Assembly: GCA_030540715.1 (NCBI GenBank)
Contig: JAUNVQ010000004.1
Coordinates: 29,670 to 93,669 of the forward strand
Reading direction: 5' to 3'
Origin: Actinomycetaceae bacterium
Lineage (GTDB): Bacteria; Actinomycetota; Actinomycetes; Actinomycetales; Actinomycetaceae
DNA length: 64,000 bases
The notes below the pieces were generated by a model. The model saw nothing but the letters and a program-made list of their open reading frames with translations, was not told the origin of the DNA and searched no databases. The translations under genes and the position numbers were made by a program. Positions 7,627-15,304 of this stretch are shown piece by piece; position 1 is the stretch's first letter, and each line of letters opens with the position of its first letter.

Positions 7627-9198
7627 TTATTGTTTGGGTGCTGGAGACGTTTGAGCGAGCTGCTGTAATTTGACCAGTTCTTCAGGGTGTTGCTCATAAT
7701 AACTAACATGCGCCTCATAAACATCACTCATGAAAACATTTTTCCATCTTTGGCATTGCTCTTCCCAGTTCGGGTCATCCACTTTTGCCTCAGGAAGATC
7801 AAAACGATGCCTGGCAAGCTCTTCCATCAACCGAATATAAACCAAACTATAATCAAACCGATTATAGTCAATATTGACAAGTGTTCGCCCCGCATACAGC
7901 TTGTAACGATCAAAGCCTATTTTAAACCGTGTAATCTCATCAAAACGAACCTCACGATAAAACAAACACCCAAACCTCGTCCACACCTTATCCTCATCAA
8001 CACCAAACCGACGCCACAAACCATACGAAAGAATTGTTAAAGGCAACAAAGTGACAACACTCGCACCAACAACATCACCTATAGGTCTTTCACCTTTCAA
8101 ATACCCCTCAACCCTCACCACAAGAAGTAACATTACGAGAAAAATACAGATCCACCCCAAAGGTACAAGAATTTTAGCTTCGGAAAACACACGCGGCTCA
8201 CGCGGATACACACTCATCTTCCGCAGCCGACGCTGAATCGAAGACCCTGCATCACCAACGTCCAACGCCGCACTATGCCCTACCTCATTACTTATAAACC
8301 TTTTTCTCTCTTCACTCTCGTATCGTCCCCCCCCCGCACCACTCACGGTAGACATATTTTGAAGCTGTCCCTGCTGGTAGTGGCTCTTGGTAGCTGGTGG
8401 GGGTTGGAGGGCGACATCATCAGCTAGATTATCACCGAACCTGTTTTCTAATCGGAACTGGCTAGTCGTAAACGTTGTTATACCCTCACTGTCTTTAACC
8501 ACATAACGTTTCAAACCGCTTTGATCCCACCGACCAGTATTATCACTACTACTCATCACTCGATACACCCCGTTATATGTCAATGCTGAGGCATCCACCT
8601 CAAAGGGAGTAAAATCAACCTCCGCACCAAATCCCACCTGCGCCATGCTGTGCGGCCCATGTAAACCAAACAATCTTGGAGGTCTAAACTTGTGAGGTCC
8701 GTCCTTGCAAAACAAAGACCGCTCCTGCATCGGAATAATCGGCACATACAAATCCTCATCTATCCCACTACTATGGGATTGCAGATAAGACAACACCCAC
8801 TCATCCCCACCCGGGTAAGGCTCATCGAACGTATCGCCTGGCTTGACATTGAAATCTTTCTTCCAATCAGCATAAAGCTGCTTAAAACGTTCCGTTGGCT
8901 CGAGATAGGTACTAAACTCGTACATGTACATATCAGTACAGTATTGGTAGCAAACCTGCCACAAATCCGCACACTTATCCACACCCCACGTATGTCCCAA
9001 ACTAGGCCAGGTGCAATAAATATTTCCAATGTCGTTATAGACCCAAAACGCAACCTCAGCCATCACCTCTTCAAGATCAGCCACATCCATCCGACACACC
9101 ATTGGCCCATCCTTCTCGAAAATACCCAAGTCAAGAAACAGGGGAATCTCGGCATACGACAACTCGAGAATAGTCCCCATAAACGGGATATGTCTCAT
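7627..9198 (-). CDS. Hypothetical protein with two TM helices and a PH-like C-terminus
   Basis: About 523 residues. The N-terminal 300 are soluble, acidic and Trp/Tyr/Cys-rich (DLWQVCYQYCTDMYMYEF). Two adjacent hydrophobic helices lie near residues 350-400, followed by a segment resembling bacterial PH-type folds (RFDEITRFKIG, then YKLYAGRTLVNIDY). The ATG at 9198 has GGAG five bases before it. A broken small gene ends 9 bp upstream, so the two probably formed an operon, perhaps a toxin tail and its partner. Function is unknown. Confidence 0.65.
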   Translation of the reverse strand: MRHIPFMGTILELSYAEIPLFLDLGIFEKDGPMVCRMDVADLEEVMAEVAFWVYNDIGNIYCTWPSLGHTWGVDKCADLWQVCYQYCTDMYMYEFSTYLEPTERFKQLYADWKKDFNVKPGDTFDEPYPGGDEWVLSYLQSHSSGIDEDLYVPIIPMQERSLFCKDGPHKFRPPRLFGLHGPHSMAQVGFGAEVDFTPFEVDASALTYNGVYRVMSSSDNTGRWDQSGLKRYVVKDSEGITTFTTSQFRLENRFGDNLADDVALQPPPATKSHYQQGQLQNMSTVSGAGGGRYESEERKRFISNEVGHSAALDVGDAGSSIQRRLRKMSVYPREPRVFSEAKILVPLGWICIFLVMLLLVVRVEGYLKGERPIGDVVGASVVTLLPLTILSYGLWRRFGVDEDKVWTRFGCLFYREVRFDEITRFKIGFDRYKLYAGRTLVNIDYNRFDYSLVYIRLMEELARHRFDLPEAKVDDPNWEEQCQRWKNVFMSDVYEAHVSYYEQHPEELVKLQQLAQTSPAPKQ

Positions 9199-9206
9199 AC
9201 CCACTC

Positions 9207-9384
9207 CTATTCAATATGAACCTTTCCATCTTTAGAAGTAATACCGTGCTGCGCGCAAAAATCATCATTGAAACGCGAATCAATAGTCATCCCACCCGAC
9301 TTAGAGTACTCACGCAAAAAACACTACTGTCCCAGCGCCAGCAAATTTATCCAAAATCTTAGGCATAACCCAATGATAGCCATC
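9207..9384 (-). pseudogene. Frameshifted C-terminal gene fragment
   Basis: Two frames join across a run of six A (9316-9321 on the plus strand). The first part reads GYHWVMPKILDKFAGAGTVV. With one base fewer in the run, it continues LREYSKSGGMTIDSRFNDDF to a TAG at 9207. The 5' side is closed by two stops. The piece looks like the end of a longer protein placed directly ahead of the 7627-9198 gene, an arrangement seen for toxin tails and immunity genes. No family is recognised. Confidence 0.35.
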
Positions 9385-9492
9385 TCATCAAACGGAAGAA
9401 AACCTAGGACACTTCTCTCTTTCCAACTAAGATTCCACCAGGTTCTCACAAAATAGGCAACCCTTTATTGGCACATTCACATGAGATGACAA
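9385..9492. other. Short spacer between gene remnants
   Basis: No supported coding sequence or clear hairpin was seen here. Confidence 0.4.
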
Positions 9493-9897
9493 CTACTCCA
9501 AAGAAAATCTCTTATCGATGTTCTCTAGAAAATCATCCACATTTTCAGGCCGCCATGGATGCCAAACCCAAGGAGTAGGAATATCACAAGAAAGCTTTCT
9601 TAACTGGGAATCAATTTCCCGTGAATCCAATTGGTGCATTCCCAGCATATCTTCAAGAATACGTGAAAGTGAATCCGCTGACATGAAGCGAATCATTTCT
9701 TGCTTCTGCGAGTTAAATAGTTCTACTTCGTATCTCTGCCGGGGGTCCTTGTTGAAAAATAAGAGCTTTATTGTCCCAATGAAACCTTTTTCGTCTTCAC
9801 GGATCTCACGTTTATAAATCTACCTAATACGTAGGTAATCCCACGTAGGCAACACTTCCGCAATTTCAGGGTCGCGGGTCGTATACATAGCCAGCAT
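9493..9897 (-). pseudogene. Hypothetical gene with an in-frame TAG; possible immunity gene
   Basis: One frame runs from ATG 9897 (or 9888, better spaced from AAAGGA) to a stop at 9493, broken only by TAG at 9820-9822. Before the stop it reads YTTRDPEIAEVLPTWDYL; after it, GFIGTIKLLFFNKDPRQRYE and later PTPWVWHPWRPENVDDFLEN. The product would be about 134 residues, acidic and soluble, which is typical of immunity proteins. It lies downstream of a toxin-tail fragment on the same strand. Confidence 0.5.
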
Positions 9898-9969
9898 ATC
9901 CTTTCACCTGTTCGCGTTCCATATTATAGAAATTAGATGGTTTTGACACTCCACCAGATCCGATATCAA

Positions 9970-10224
9970 CTATTTTTTGCCTTCCAGCATCTGATAGTTA
10001 ATCCACTTTTTGTTTAACCAAAGATCAACATCCGCTTGCACTGACGATGAGTATGGCCTCAAATATGACCCAATATCTTCAACAAAATCGGTGCCGAAAG
10101 CGTTGCGGATTGGCTCTGGTGTACCAAGGTAATATCCGGCATTGATTGAGTCTGCGTGCGGTATTACACGACCTGGCATGGATCTTCCCATTACTACTGT
10201 ATTTGCGTGTGGGAAGGCAGTCAC
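9970..10224 (-). pseudogene. C-terminal toxin-domain fragment (polymorphic toxin tail)
   Basis: An 84-residue frame beginning near a GTG: NTVVMGRSMPGRVIPHAD, then INAGYYLGTPE, then WLNKKWINYQMLEGKK. The run VMGR, VIPxA, GYYxGTP and (K)KWIxxQMxxGKK resembles C-terminal modules of Rhs/WXG-type secreted toxins, which normally extend further. The frame opens only 15 codons upstream of the GTG. A glycine-rich segment in a neighbouring frame there looks like more of the same gene. It was probably displaced from its delivery domain. Confidence 0.45.
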
Positions 10225-10332
10225 ACTACCCGTAATCTTGTTCCGAAAATAATGCCCGCCAGACCCGCATCACCCATCAGCCGGCACCAGGCACCCCCTA
10301 CGATACCCACCCTAGTGCGATCCGTTTAGCGA

Positions 10333-10641
10333 TCAATACGGAGTTGCTTCTTTGAGTTTGCGTACTGTGGGAAAGGGAATCGACTGTGCTATGGGCGAAC
10401 CGGGAGACTGTTTTAGTGATAATCAAGTCGATCTTGACTTCTAGTGCGTCGTGAATCAGCTTTGGAAGCCAACGCGGTTGGAAATGGAGGTACCTCTAGC
10501 ACCTCTAAGTGAGTGCATACCCGTAAACTACCGATCCGCCCGCAAGGTAATTAGCTCAATTTAGCAGTCGATTTGGGAGCAGTAAGACTCGGCTTGTTCT
10601 TCCATGTCTGTTGAGACCCGCGCGTAGACCACTAATTCACG
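10333..10641 (-). pseudogene. Decayed serine recombinase/integrase, catalytic domain remnant
   Basis: Frame-hopping translation recovers the large serine-recombinase N-terminal domain: ELVVYARVSTDMEEQAESYC with the nucleophile Ser in ARVSTD, then GTSISNRVGFQ, then KIDLIITKTVSRFAHSTVDS, then TVRKLKEATPY. These are the standard blocks around the active site and the K/D-rich linker. Several stops and shifts interrupt it, and nothing of the DNA-binding half remains. It marks an old integrated element in this region. Confidence 0.75.
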
Positions 10642-10716
10642 CTACACACACGGACTACTCATGCGCCACTGGCCATAGTCTTTCACAGTTACTATGAGCA
10701 ACAAACATGGAGTATG

Positions 10717-11346
10717 TCAGGCATTGAAACAAGCGACTCCAGCTTTCGCTGTGGACACTAGATTACTCTTGGGAAGCTCGACTTTATTGACTACTGCCTG
10801 TTGCCATGCCTCGGTGGTAGCGACAGTAGCAAAGTTGGAGTGAAGGAGAGCCATCAGGGTTTCATGAACTTGTTCAGCGCTTGCTCTGCCAGCTTCGTTT
10901 TCCATGTGAATAGCACCGGTGGCGTCGCGCAGAACCTCGGCTTTGAAACCGTTCGCTACGGCTCCTTCGGCACTGCCAAGGATGCAGTTGTTGGTCATAT
11001 AACCCACCAGAGTCACAGTACCCACATCCAGGTCGCGGCACCGCTGTGCTAGGTCGGTACCGTCAAAGACGCTTGCCAGATTCTTGGTGATTATTGGCGT
11101 GGTATCTGTGATCTGTTCTTCGATGCTGGAGTGGAATTCCCAGCTGTGGCTATTCTGACCAAATGCGATAGCACCGGTTGGATTCTCGTGACGGATGAAG
11201 AATACGGGCATGCCCGCTTTCTTGGCAGTAGCGATTGACTGCAGGATGTTTTGGAGGGATCGCTCTCGCGATGGGTACTGAATAGCGAGGTTGCCATCAA
11301 AGTATTCGTTTTGTACGTCAATAACCACCAGTACGCGCTTACTCAT
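10717..11346 (-). CDS. Isochorismatase-family cysteine hydrolase
   Basis: This 209-residue alpha/beta hydrolase of the isochorismatase/nicotinamidase-like superfamily has the catalytic triad in context: Asp in VLVVIDVQNEYF, Lys in PIITKNLASVF and Cys in GYMTNNCILGSAEGA. The product is cytoplasmic; the substrate (amide, isochorismate or similar) is not determined by sequence. AAGGAGG lies nine bases before the second Met, so 11346 is favoured over ATG 11352. It is monocistronic between mobile-element remnants. Confidence 0.9.
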   Translation of the reverse strand: MSKRVLVVIDVQNEYFDGNLAIQYPSRERSLQNILQSIATAKKAGMPVFFIRHENPTGAIAFGQNSHSWEFHSSIEEQITDTTPIITKNLASVFDGTDLAQRCRDLDVGTVTLVGYMTNNCILGSAEGAVANGFKAEVLRDATGAIHMENEAGRASAEQVHETLMALLHSNFATVATTEAWQQAVVNKVELPKSNLVSTAKAGVACFNA

Positions 11347-11378
11347 GAGCATGACCTCCTTTTAATTTGGTCTATTCC

Positions 11379-11804
11379 TTAATTATAGTAGTCCACGACT
11401 ATGAAGCATAGTTTGTACCTTACACCGCTTTTCCACCGGTCATCATCAAGTTCCGTCTGGCATGAGTGCCGCAGCTTGCACAGCAACATGAGATTCGATC
11501 CATCATTCGTGACACCGTGAGATGAAGGATGATGTGGTGAGCCTGAGCCACCAGCCTCAGCTATCCCAGCCTCACACAGCAGAGACTTAGCACCGTAGGT
11601 GGCACAGATTTTGCACCATGCAGACCCGTAGCGTGTGCTGCTCTCGGGGGCACACTCGGGTTTGTCAACCCCGCTAAATATTTTGACACAGGCCCATACT
11701 TTTTGATGCCCCCCTCTCCCTCTCATCGAAACAGCCCCATCTGGACGATCAAATACCTCACGCGAGCACCTCCAGAAAGCCCTTAAGCACCAAGCTACTC
11801 GCAC
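11379..11804 (-). pseudogene. Decayed phage-type HNH endonuclease
   Basis: The middle of this frame follows the HNH nuclease found beside phage terminases: TRYGSAWCKICATYGAK, then LLCEAG, then a degenerate HH pair (SPHHPSSHGVTND) and GSNLMLLCKLRHSCQ, ending DDRWKSG. The His-His-Ile/Val motif has become HHP and the zinc knuckle CxxCH has become CKLRH, so activity is unlikely. The N-terminal third is unrelated, probably out of frame. It marks prophage debris. Confidence 0.55.
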
Positions 11805-12132
11805 CTAAGCCCCAGTGTTTACAAGGGAAAACGCTTTTTCCCCGGCATAGAAAAATGCTGGATTTGAGCGCATCCAAACCAGCATTTAGTTGGTTGGTTG
11901 GCTACTGGTATTGATACAAACCAGACACAGTAATGATAACAATGAAACCTGTGAAAATGGCTGTCAGTAGGTATTTTAGGAAACAGAACAGGTACAAGGC
12001 TGCGTTGCCTGAACTGAGTGATACCCCGCAGTCAGGCGATAATGGTAACACGTAACAGAACAACCACCCCCTAGTGCTTCCAAAACAGGCTTTCCGCGTA
12101 AAAGTATCAATCGCGCGTAAAAGTTATCAGTA
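11805..12132. other. Spacer with hairpin and possible membrane-protein tail
   Basis: An imperfect hairpin (AAATGCTGG and CCAGCATTT) lies at about 11850-11890. On the minus strand, a short open segment around 11910-12060 encodes a hydrophobic helix (LLTAIFTGFIVIITVSGLYQ) that may be the end of a lost membrane gene. No start or ribosome site supports it as a gene. Confidence 0.35.
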
Positions 12133-12714
12133 TTAATCTGTGGCAGGTAGTGTAATCCCAAGACGTTTAGCAGTAGATGAATCACAAACTTGATACTCTC
12201 TATACTTCGCTAAGAAATCCTTATAGTACTCCTCGTTGCTTTCTGCTACTTGCATCGTATTAGTAATATCAGTAATATTGTTAATCCCCGAATCGTACAA
12301 CTCTAGGCACTCAGTACTAACTCCTAATTGCAGACTCCCAAACTCTAGCCGTTGCAAGAGATAATTCCGCTCCGGATCCCACTGCACCCGATTCGGAAAT
12401 CGTTTAACTTCTTCTCGCCATTGCTCAGCACTGCCATGTATTTGCGGCGAGTAGCGAGTTAAAGATGCGTGAGCTAGCAATTGATCAAAAACTGCTCTAT
12501 CCAAACTTATTTCTAGGACGACTTCCTGTCCATTTTTTCGACCCCAGTCACTGCGGTATGCCATCCAATAAAATGACGGTTTAATCCACGTCATCCTAGT
12601 AAAACGAAAAGGCTTCACAAGTTTCTGTGCGACTAAAAGTGCAGAAGCGATATGCGGACTGTAGGCTTGGTAAACCGTCACTATATTTGCGGAGTATTGT
12701 GCAGATATTCTCAT
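12133..12714 (-). CDS. DUF4291 domain-containing protein
   Basis: At 193 residues, it shows the DUF4291 pattern throughout: VTVYQAYSPHIASALLVAQK, then FRFTRMTWIKPSFYWMAYRS, then GQEVVLEISLDRAVFDQLLA, then RVQWDPERNYLLQRLEF, then SLQLGVSTE. The family is widespread in bacteria and eukaryotes with no established biochemical role. It begins 7 bp after the preceding gene's stop and is probably co-transcribed. It may be a passenger of the toxin/immunity block. Confidence 0.88.
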   Translation of the reverse strand: MRISAQYSANIVTVYQAYSPHIASALLVAQKLVKPFRFTRMTWIKPSFYWMAYRSDWGRKNGQEVVLEISLDRAVFDQLLAHASLTRYSPQIHGSAEQWREEVKRFPNRVQWDPERNYLLQRLEFGSLQLGVSTECLELYDSGINNITDITNTMQVAESNEEYYKDFLAKYREYQVCDSSTAKRLGITLPATD

Positions 12715-12721
12715 TTCTAAC

Positions 12722-13192
12722 CTAATAACTAGTCAGTACTTCATCTGCCCCGCACACACATAACGCCCACTCTAGATCCCCAAGCGGGCATGGAAACTCA
12801 GGGATATCATGATAGAAAACAGCCATGCTATCACTTAATAATTCATATTTAAGAAATGGTCGCTTCACGTCAATGTCATACACTAAATCACACCAAGCCT
12901 CAATATCGCCCCTATAGAAAACTTTCCCCTCAAGCTCAGCGTTGAAAGATAAACCCGTCTCACGGTGGATACTCTCGGCTCTAAAAATATAGCCCTCCGG
13001 GTTGAAATGCCTAGAAAACCAAATAGGCACACTGGCTCTGAAAGCATCTTCTGTCAAAGAATCTTTGTCCTCGATAAGTCTGGTAATTTCCTCATACAGT
13101 GGTACAATTTCTCGAACCGAGCCAGCCTTATAAACCACCAGCCCCGTCCCAGAAAACTCAACCAAATTATCCGACTTGTATTGATTCATCAT
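12722..13192 (-). CDS. Hypothetical protein, candidate immunity protein
   Basis: A 156-residue acidic soluble protein (ITRLIEDKDSLTEDAF, then IWFSRHFNPEGYIF, then WALCVCGADEVLTSY). Its ATG overlaps the stop of the upstream toxin-like tail (TAATG), with GGAG just before. A small acidic protein coupled directly to a toxin-like C-terminal domain is the usual layout of immunity genes, and that is the only basis for the suggestion. No domain is recognised. Confidence 0.65.
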   Translation of the reverse strand: MMNQYKSDNLVEFSGTGLVVYKAGSVREIVPLYEEITRLIEDKDSLTEDAFRASVPIWFSRHFNPEGYIFRAESIHRETGLSFNAELEGKVFYRGDIEAWCDLVYDIDVKRPFLKYELLSDSMAVFYHDIPEFPCPLGDLEWALCVCGADEVLTSY

Positions 13193-13464
13193 TACTCCAA
13201 TATCCTTCCACTTCCCGGAATTAACCCATCCATAACACGATGCATTTCAGCCTGCGATATCCCATACGAGAATCTTGTTTTAGTTACATCAACATGCTGT
13301 ATGGGAGCACCTCGGCTATTCGCTTGGGGAACAGCTCGCTTTTCAATATCAAGAGCGTTCCTTTCATCAATCTCGAACGCCAAAATGTGACTGTCGTATC
13401 CCTGCTCAATTCGTTTTGCATAAAACTCTCTACTACGAGCCTCATCACCGAGATTAAGATACAC
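13192..13464 (-). pseudogene. Toxin-like C-terminal domain fragment
   Basis: A 90-codon frame without an obvious ribosome site: LNLGDEARSREFYAKRIEQG, then HILAFEIDERNALDIEKRAV, then PIQHVDVTKTRF, ending GLIPGSGRILE. The pattern (an F-x-I/V-x-E strand, AVPQ, an HVDVTKT strand and a terminal IPGSGRI) recalls the C-terminal modules of secreted polymorphic toxins. It starts inside the HTH gene in another frame, as if recombination joined the tail to that gene. It is followed directly by the candidate immunity gene. Confidence 0.4.
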
Positions 13465-13637
13465 CCTGGACGCTCAGCATTCCATTTAACAATCGTTTCA
13501 GGCAACCAACCACGCGTTGCATACCTTCCCGATCCAATATAGACATCTGGATCAGGTAACGTATAGCGGCTAAGAGTTGGGGCTTTCACACCGATACGCT
13601 CGGCAACATCTTTACGCCCAAGGTAATATTTAGCCAT
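13284..13637 (-). CDS. AlpA/excisionase-like HTH protein with a foreign C-terminus
   Basis: Residues 1-58 form a compact DNA-binding domain: YLGRKDVAERIGVKAPTLSR, then a wing YIGSGRYATRGWLPETIVKW ending NAERPG. Such proteins normally stop at this RPG. Here the frame runs on for about 59 residues of low-complexity sequence antisense to nothing obvious and overlapping the toxin tail in another frame, so the C-terminus is probably a junction artefact. Actinobacterial phages and plasmids carry such small regulators. Its ATG overlaps the end of the upstream small membrane protein gene. Confidence 0.65.
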   Translation of the reverse strand: MAKYYLGRKDVAERIGVKAPTLSRYTLPDPDVYIGSGRYATRGWLPETIVKWNAERPGCILISVMRLVVESFMQNELSRDTTVTFWRSRLMKGTLLILKSELFPKRIAEVLPYSMLM

Positions 13638-13785
13638 TTTTGCGCTCCTTTATCGCCCAGATAAGGGCTGCAAGACCGCATAGGAATACCCCAATGCCAC
13701 CAAGGATATTGAAATGTCCGCGTGTGATTGCGAATATGACTACAGGTGCGAAAATAATAGTTGCTGTTATGTATGTCGTTTTCAT
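13630..13785 (-). CDS. Small membrane protein (51 residues)
   Basis: A short ORF from ATG 13785 with two hydrophobic stretches: TATIIFAPVVIFAITRG, then ILGGIGVFLCGLAALIWAIK, and a basic end ERKNG. It overlaps the HTH gene start by 8 bp, so the two are coupled. The second helix resembles that of the still shorter ORF just upstream (13858-13953), suggesting duplicated peptides. No family is recognised. Confidence 0.5.
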   Translation of the reverse strand: MKTTYITATIIFAPVVIFAITRGHFNILGGIGVFLCGLAALIWAIKERKNG

Positions 13786-13815
13786 AATCTGTTATGGTTA
13801 TACTGAAAATGCTTT

Positions 13816-13850
13816 GGGGGTTCAAGATACTATCTTTATTTTGAACCCCC
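13816..13850 (-). terminator. Stem-loop between two small membrane ORFs
   Basis: A perfect 10-bp stem (GGGGGTTCAA and TTGAACCCCC) with a 15-base loop. On the minus strand it follows the 13858-13953 ORF and is trailed by AAAGCATTTTC, so it is a terminator or attenuator, or a stem that insulates the next gene. Confidence 0.5.
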
Positions 13851-13857
13851 ACCGCTC

Positions 13858-13953
13858 TTACTTCTTTCGTTTCTTGCTAACGAGAATCAGTGCTGCGATT
13901 CCGCTAAGAAGAAGACCGATATTGCCTAGAAGGTAGGCAATGGTTTTCAGTAC
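13858..13953 (-). CDS. Very short membrane peptide, start unclear
   Basis: An open frame encodes one helix (AYLLGNIGLLLSGIAALILV) with a basic tail SKKRKK, similar to the second helix of the 13630-13785 protein. An AAAGGAGG site lies just upstream, but the TTG it would serve is one base out of frame and the frame has no standard start codon. A single indel in a once functional gene is the likely explanation. Confidence 0.3.
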   Translation of the reverse strand, partial: VLKTIAYLLGNIGLLLSGIAALILVSKKRKK

Positions 13954-14035
13954 TTCAAAATATCCTCCTTTCTGCTTATAGAACATGTACACATTTTATA
14001 TTATGTAATGTTAACTATTAGGCCACAAAATATAG

Positions 14036-14067
14036 AAAATAAAGGCCGCCCACAAACATGGACGACC
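14036..14067 (-). terminator. Minus-strand terminator hairpin
   Basis: On the minus strand, GGTCGTCCA pairs with TGGGCGGCC through 9 pairs including G-U pairs, followed by TTTATTTTC. It ends transcription entering from the pckG side. Confidence 0.5.
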
Positions 14068-14097
14068 CCGATGCGCTCCCCACACATTGCAGAAACG

Positions 14098-14205
14098 CTA
14101 CAACTTAGCGATTAACTCATTCAATAACCCAACCACATACTTGGCATCCTTTTTACGCATACCAAGCTGAATCGCACACGTAGATGTAGCAGCTACTCCA
14201 AAACA
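14098..14205 (-). pseudogene. Orphan C-terminal fragment
   Basis: Thirty-five codons without a start: VAATSTCAIQLGMRKK, then YVVGLLNELIAKL, ending at TAG 14098. It has a convincing amphipathic end but no recognised parent. It sits between two minus-strand terminators and is probably a gene tail left by rearrangement. Confidence 0.25.
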
Positions 14206-14237
14206 AAACTACCCCTGGCACTAGGCCAGAGGTAGTT
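14199..14237 (-). terminator. Terminator after the pckG remnant
   Basis: A 13-base arm pair (AACTACCTCTGGC with GCCAGGGGTAGTT on the minus strand) and a small loop, followed by TTGTTTT. It probably served the original pckG transcript. Confidence 0.65.
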
Positions 14238-14290
14238 CACTGCTCACCTAAAAGACGGCGCAAAAAACGCCCTCCAAAAAGCTAAAAAAA

Positions 14291-14896
14291 TTACTTCTTC
14301 GCAGCCGCAATGCGTTCACGGAACTTCGCAAGCTGTTCAGTAATCTCTTCAGGCAAGTGATCGCCAAACTGCGCAAAGTATTCTTCCGTATCGTCCATCT
14401 CGGCAGCCCAAGCATCCGGATCAATGTCAAACATCTTATCCCAGGTCTCGCGATCAAGATCAAGACCATCAAGGTTGAAGTCCTCAAACTTCGGATACTT
14501 ACCGGTCACACCATCAATAGCGTCAACTTCACCAGCTGCACAACGCACAATCCAGTCAAGCACACGCGAGTTATCGCCAAAGCCCGGCCACATAAACTTG
14601 CCGTCTTCATCCTTACGGAACCAGTTAACCTGGTAAATCTTGAGGTTCTCGCCAAGTTCTTCTTGAATCTCTCACCAGTGACCCCAGTAATCCGCCATGT
14701 GATAACCACAGAACGGCAACATCGCAAATGGGTCCTGACGAAGCGATCCGACCGAACCTTCAGCAGCACTCCGCTCGGATGCAACAGAAGCACCAATGAA
14801 CACCCTATGCGCAGGTTCATACTGCTCAGCCACCAAAGGAACGTTCGTTGCACGACGCCCACCAAACAGGATTGCGTCAACGGGAAGACCCTCGGG
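14291..14896 (-). pseudogene. pckG: PEP carboxykinase (GTP), C-terminal remnant with in-frame TGA
   Basis: Translation gives the C-terminal third of GTP-dependent [25 protein letters not shown], then [20 protein letters not shown], an in-frame TGA at 14672-14674, then VNWFRKDEDGKFMWPGFGDN and the usual DWIVRCAAGE tail. The catalytic and nucleotide-binding N-terminal two thirds are absent; similarity begins at 14896, just beyond tRNA-Ala. It is therefore a dead fragment, truncated and carrying a nonsense mutation. The intact enzyme would convert oxaloacetate to PEP. Confidence 0.88.
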
Positions 14897-14986
14897 TACA
14901 TAGGGGGTACACGAAAGGAGGAAACGTGACAAGAAAGCAAAGACAGATCCGCAATAAAATAGGCTTTTACCTGGAATGTTATTCGG

Positions 14987-15059
14987 TGGAGCTAGCGGGG
15001 ATCGAACCCGCGACCTTGTCATTGCGAACGACACGCGCTACCAACTGCGCCATAGCCCC
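14987..15059 (-). tRNA. tRNA-Ala (anticodon CGC)
   Basis: A 73-base cloverleaf on the minus strand. The acceptor arms GGGGCTA and TAGCTCC pair, the anticodon loop is TTCGCAA on a 5-bp stem, and the T-loop GTTCGATCC is present. CCA is not encoded after the discriminator A. The accessory remnants lie on its 3' side, the classic integration side. Confidence 0.95.
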
Positions 15060-15304
15060 TGCTACCCAATGATTGTAGTTGCGAGACCCTAAAGAAAGCA
15101 AACTGAGACTGTATCGCCAATAACACCAGCCTTCAGCCTCGCCCTCTGAAAACATCACGAACGCTCAGGCTTTCCGAAAACAAATCCGCAGCGTTCACGC
15201 CAAACGCCAAACAGACAGGCCACAATCCCCTATCGGCGTCGCACAAACCGTGAACAAGTGGCACGTGCTTGCCACGCACCAGCGCATATCCGCTTCACGA
15301 AGGG

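Noticed and set aside
11976..12185. Minus-strand ORF of 69 codons after the DUF4291 gene
   Set aside because: It overlaps the DUF4291 end, is Cys/His-rich without a pattern and has no ribosome site.
1597..14896. Possible recoding of TGA/TAG as sense codons (1846, 9820, 14672)
   Set aside because: The breaks occur in accessory genes with other signs of decay, and TGA is used as a normal stop with ATGA overlaps throughout the core genes.
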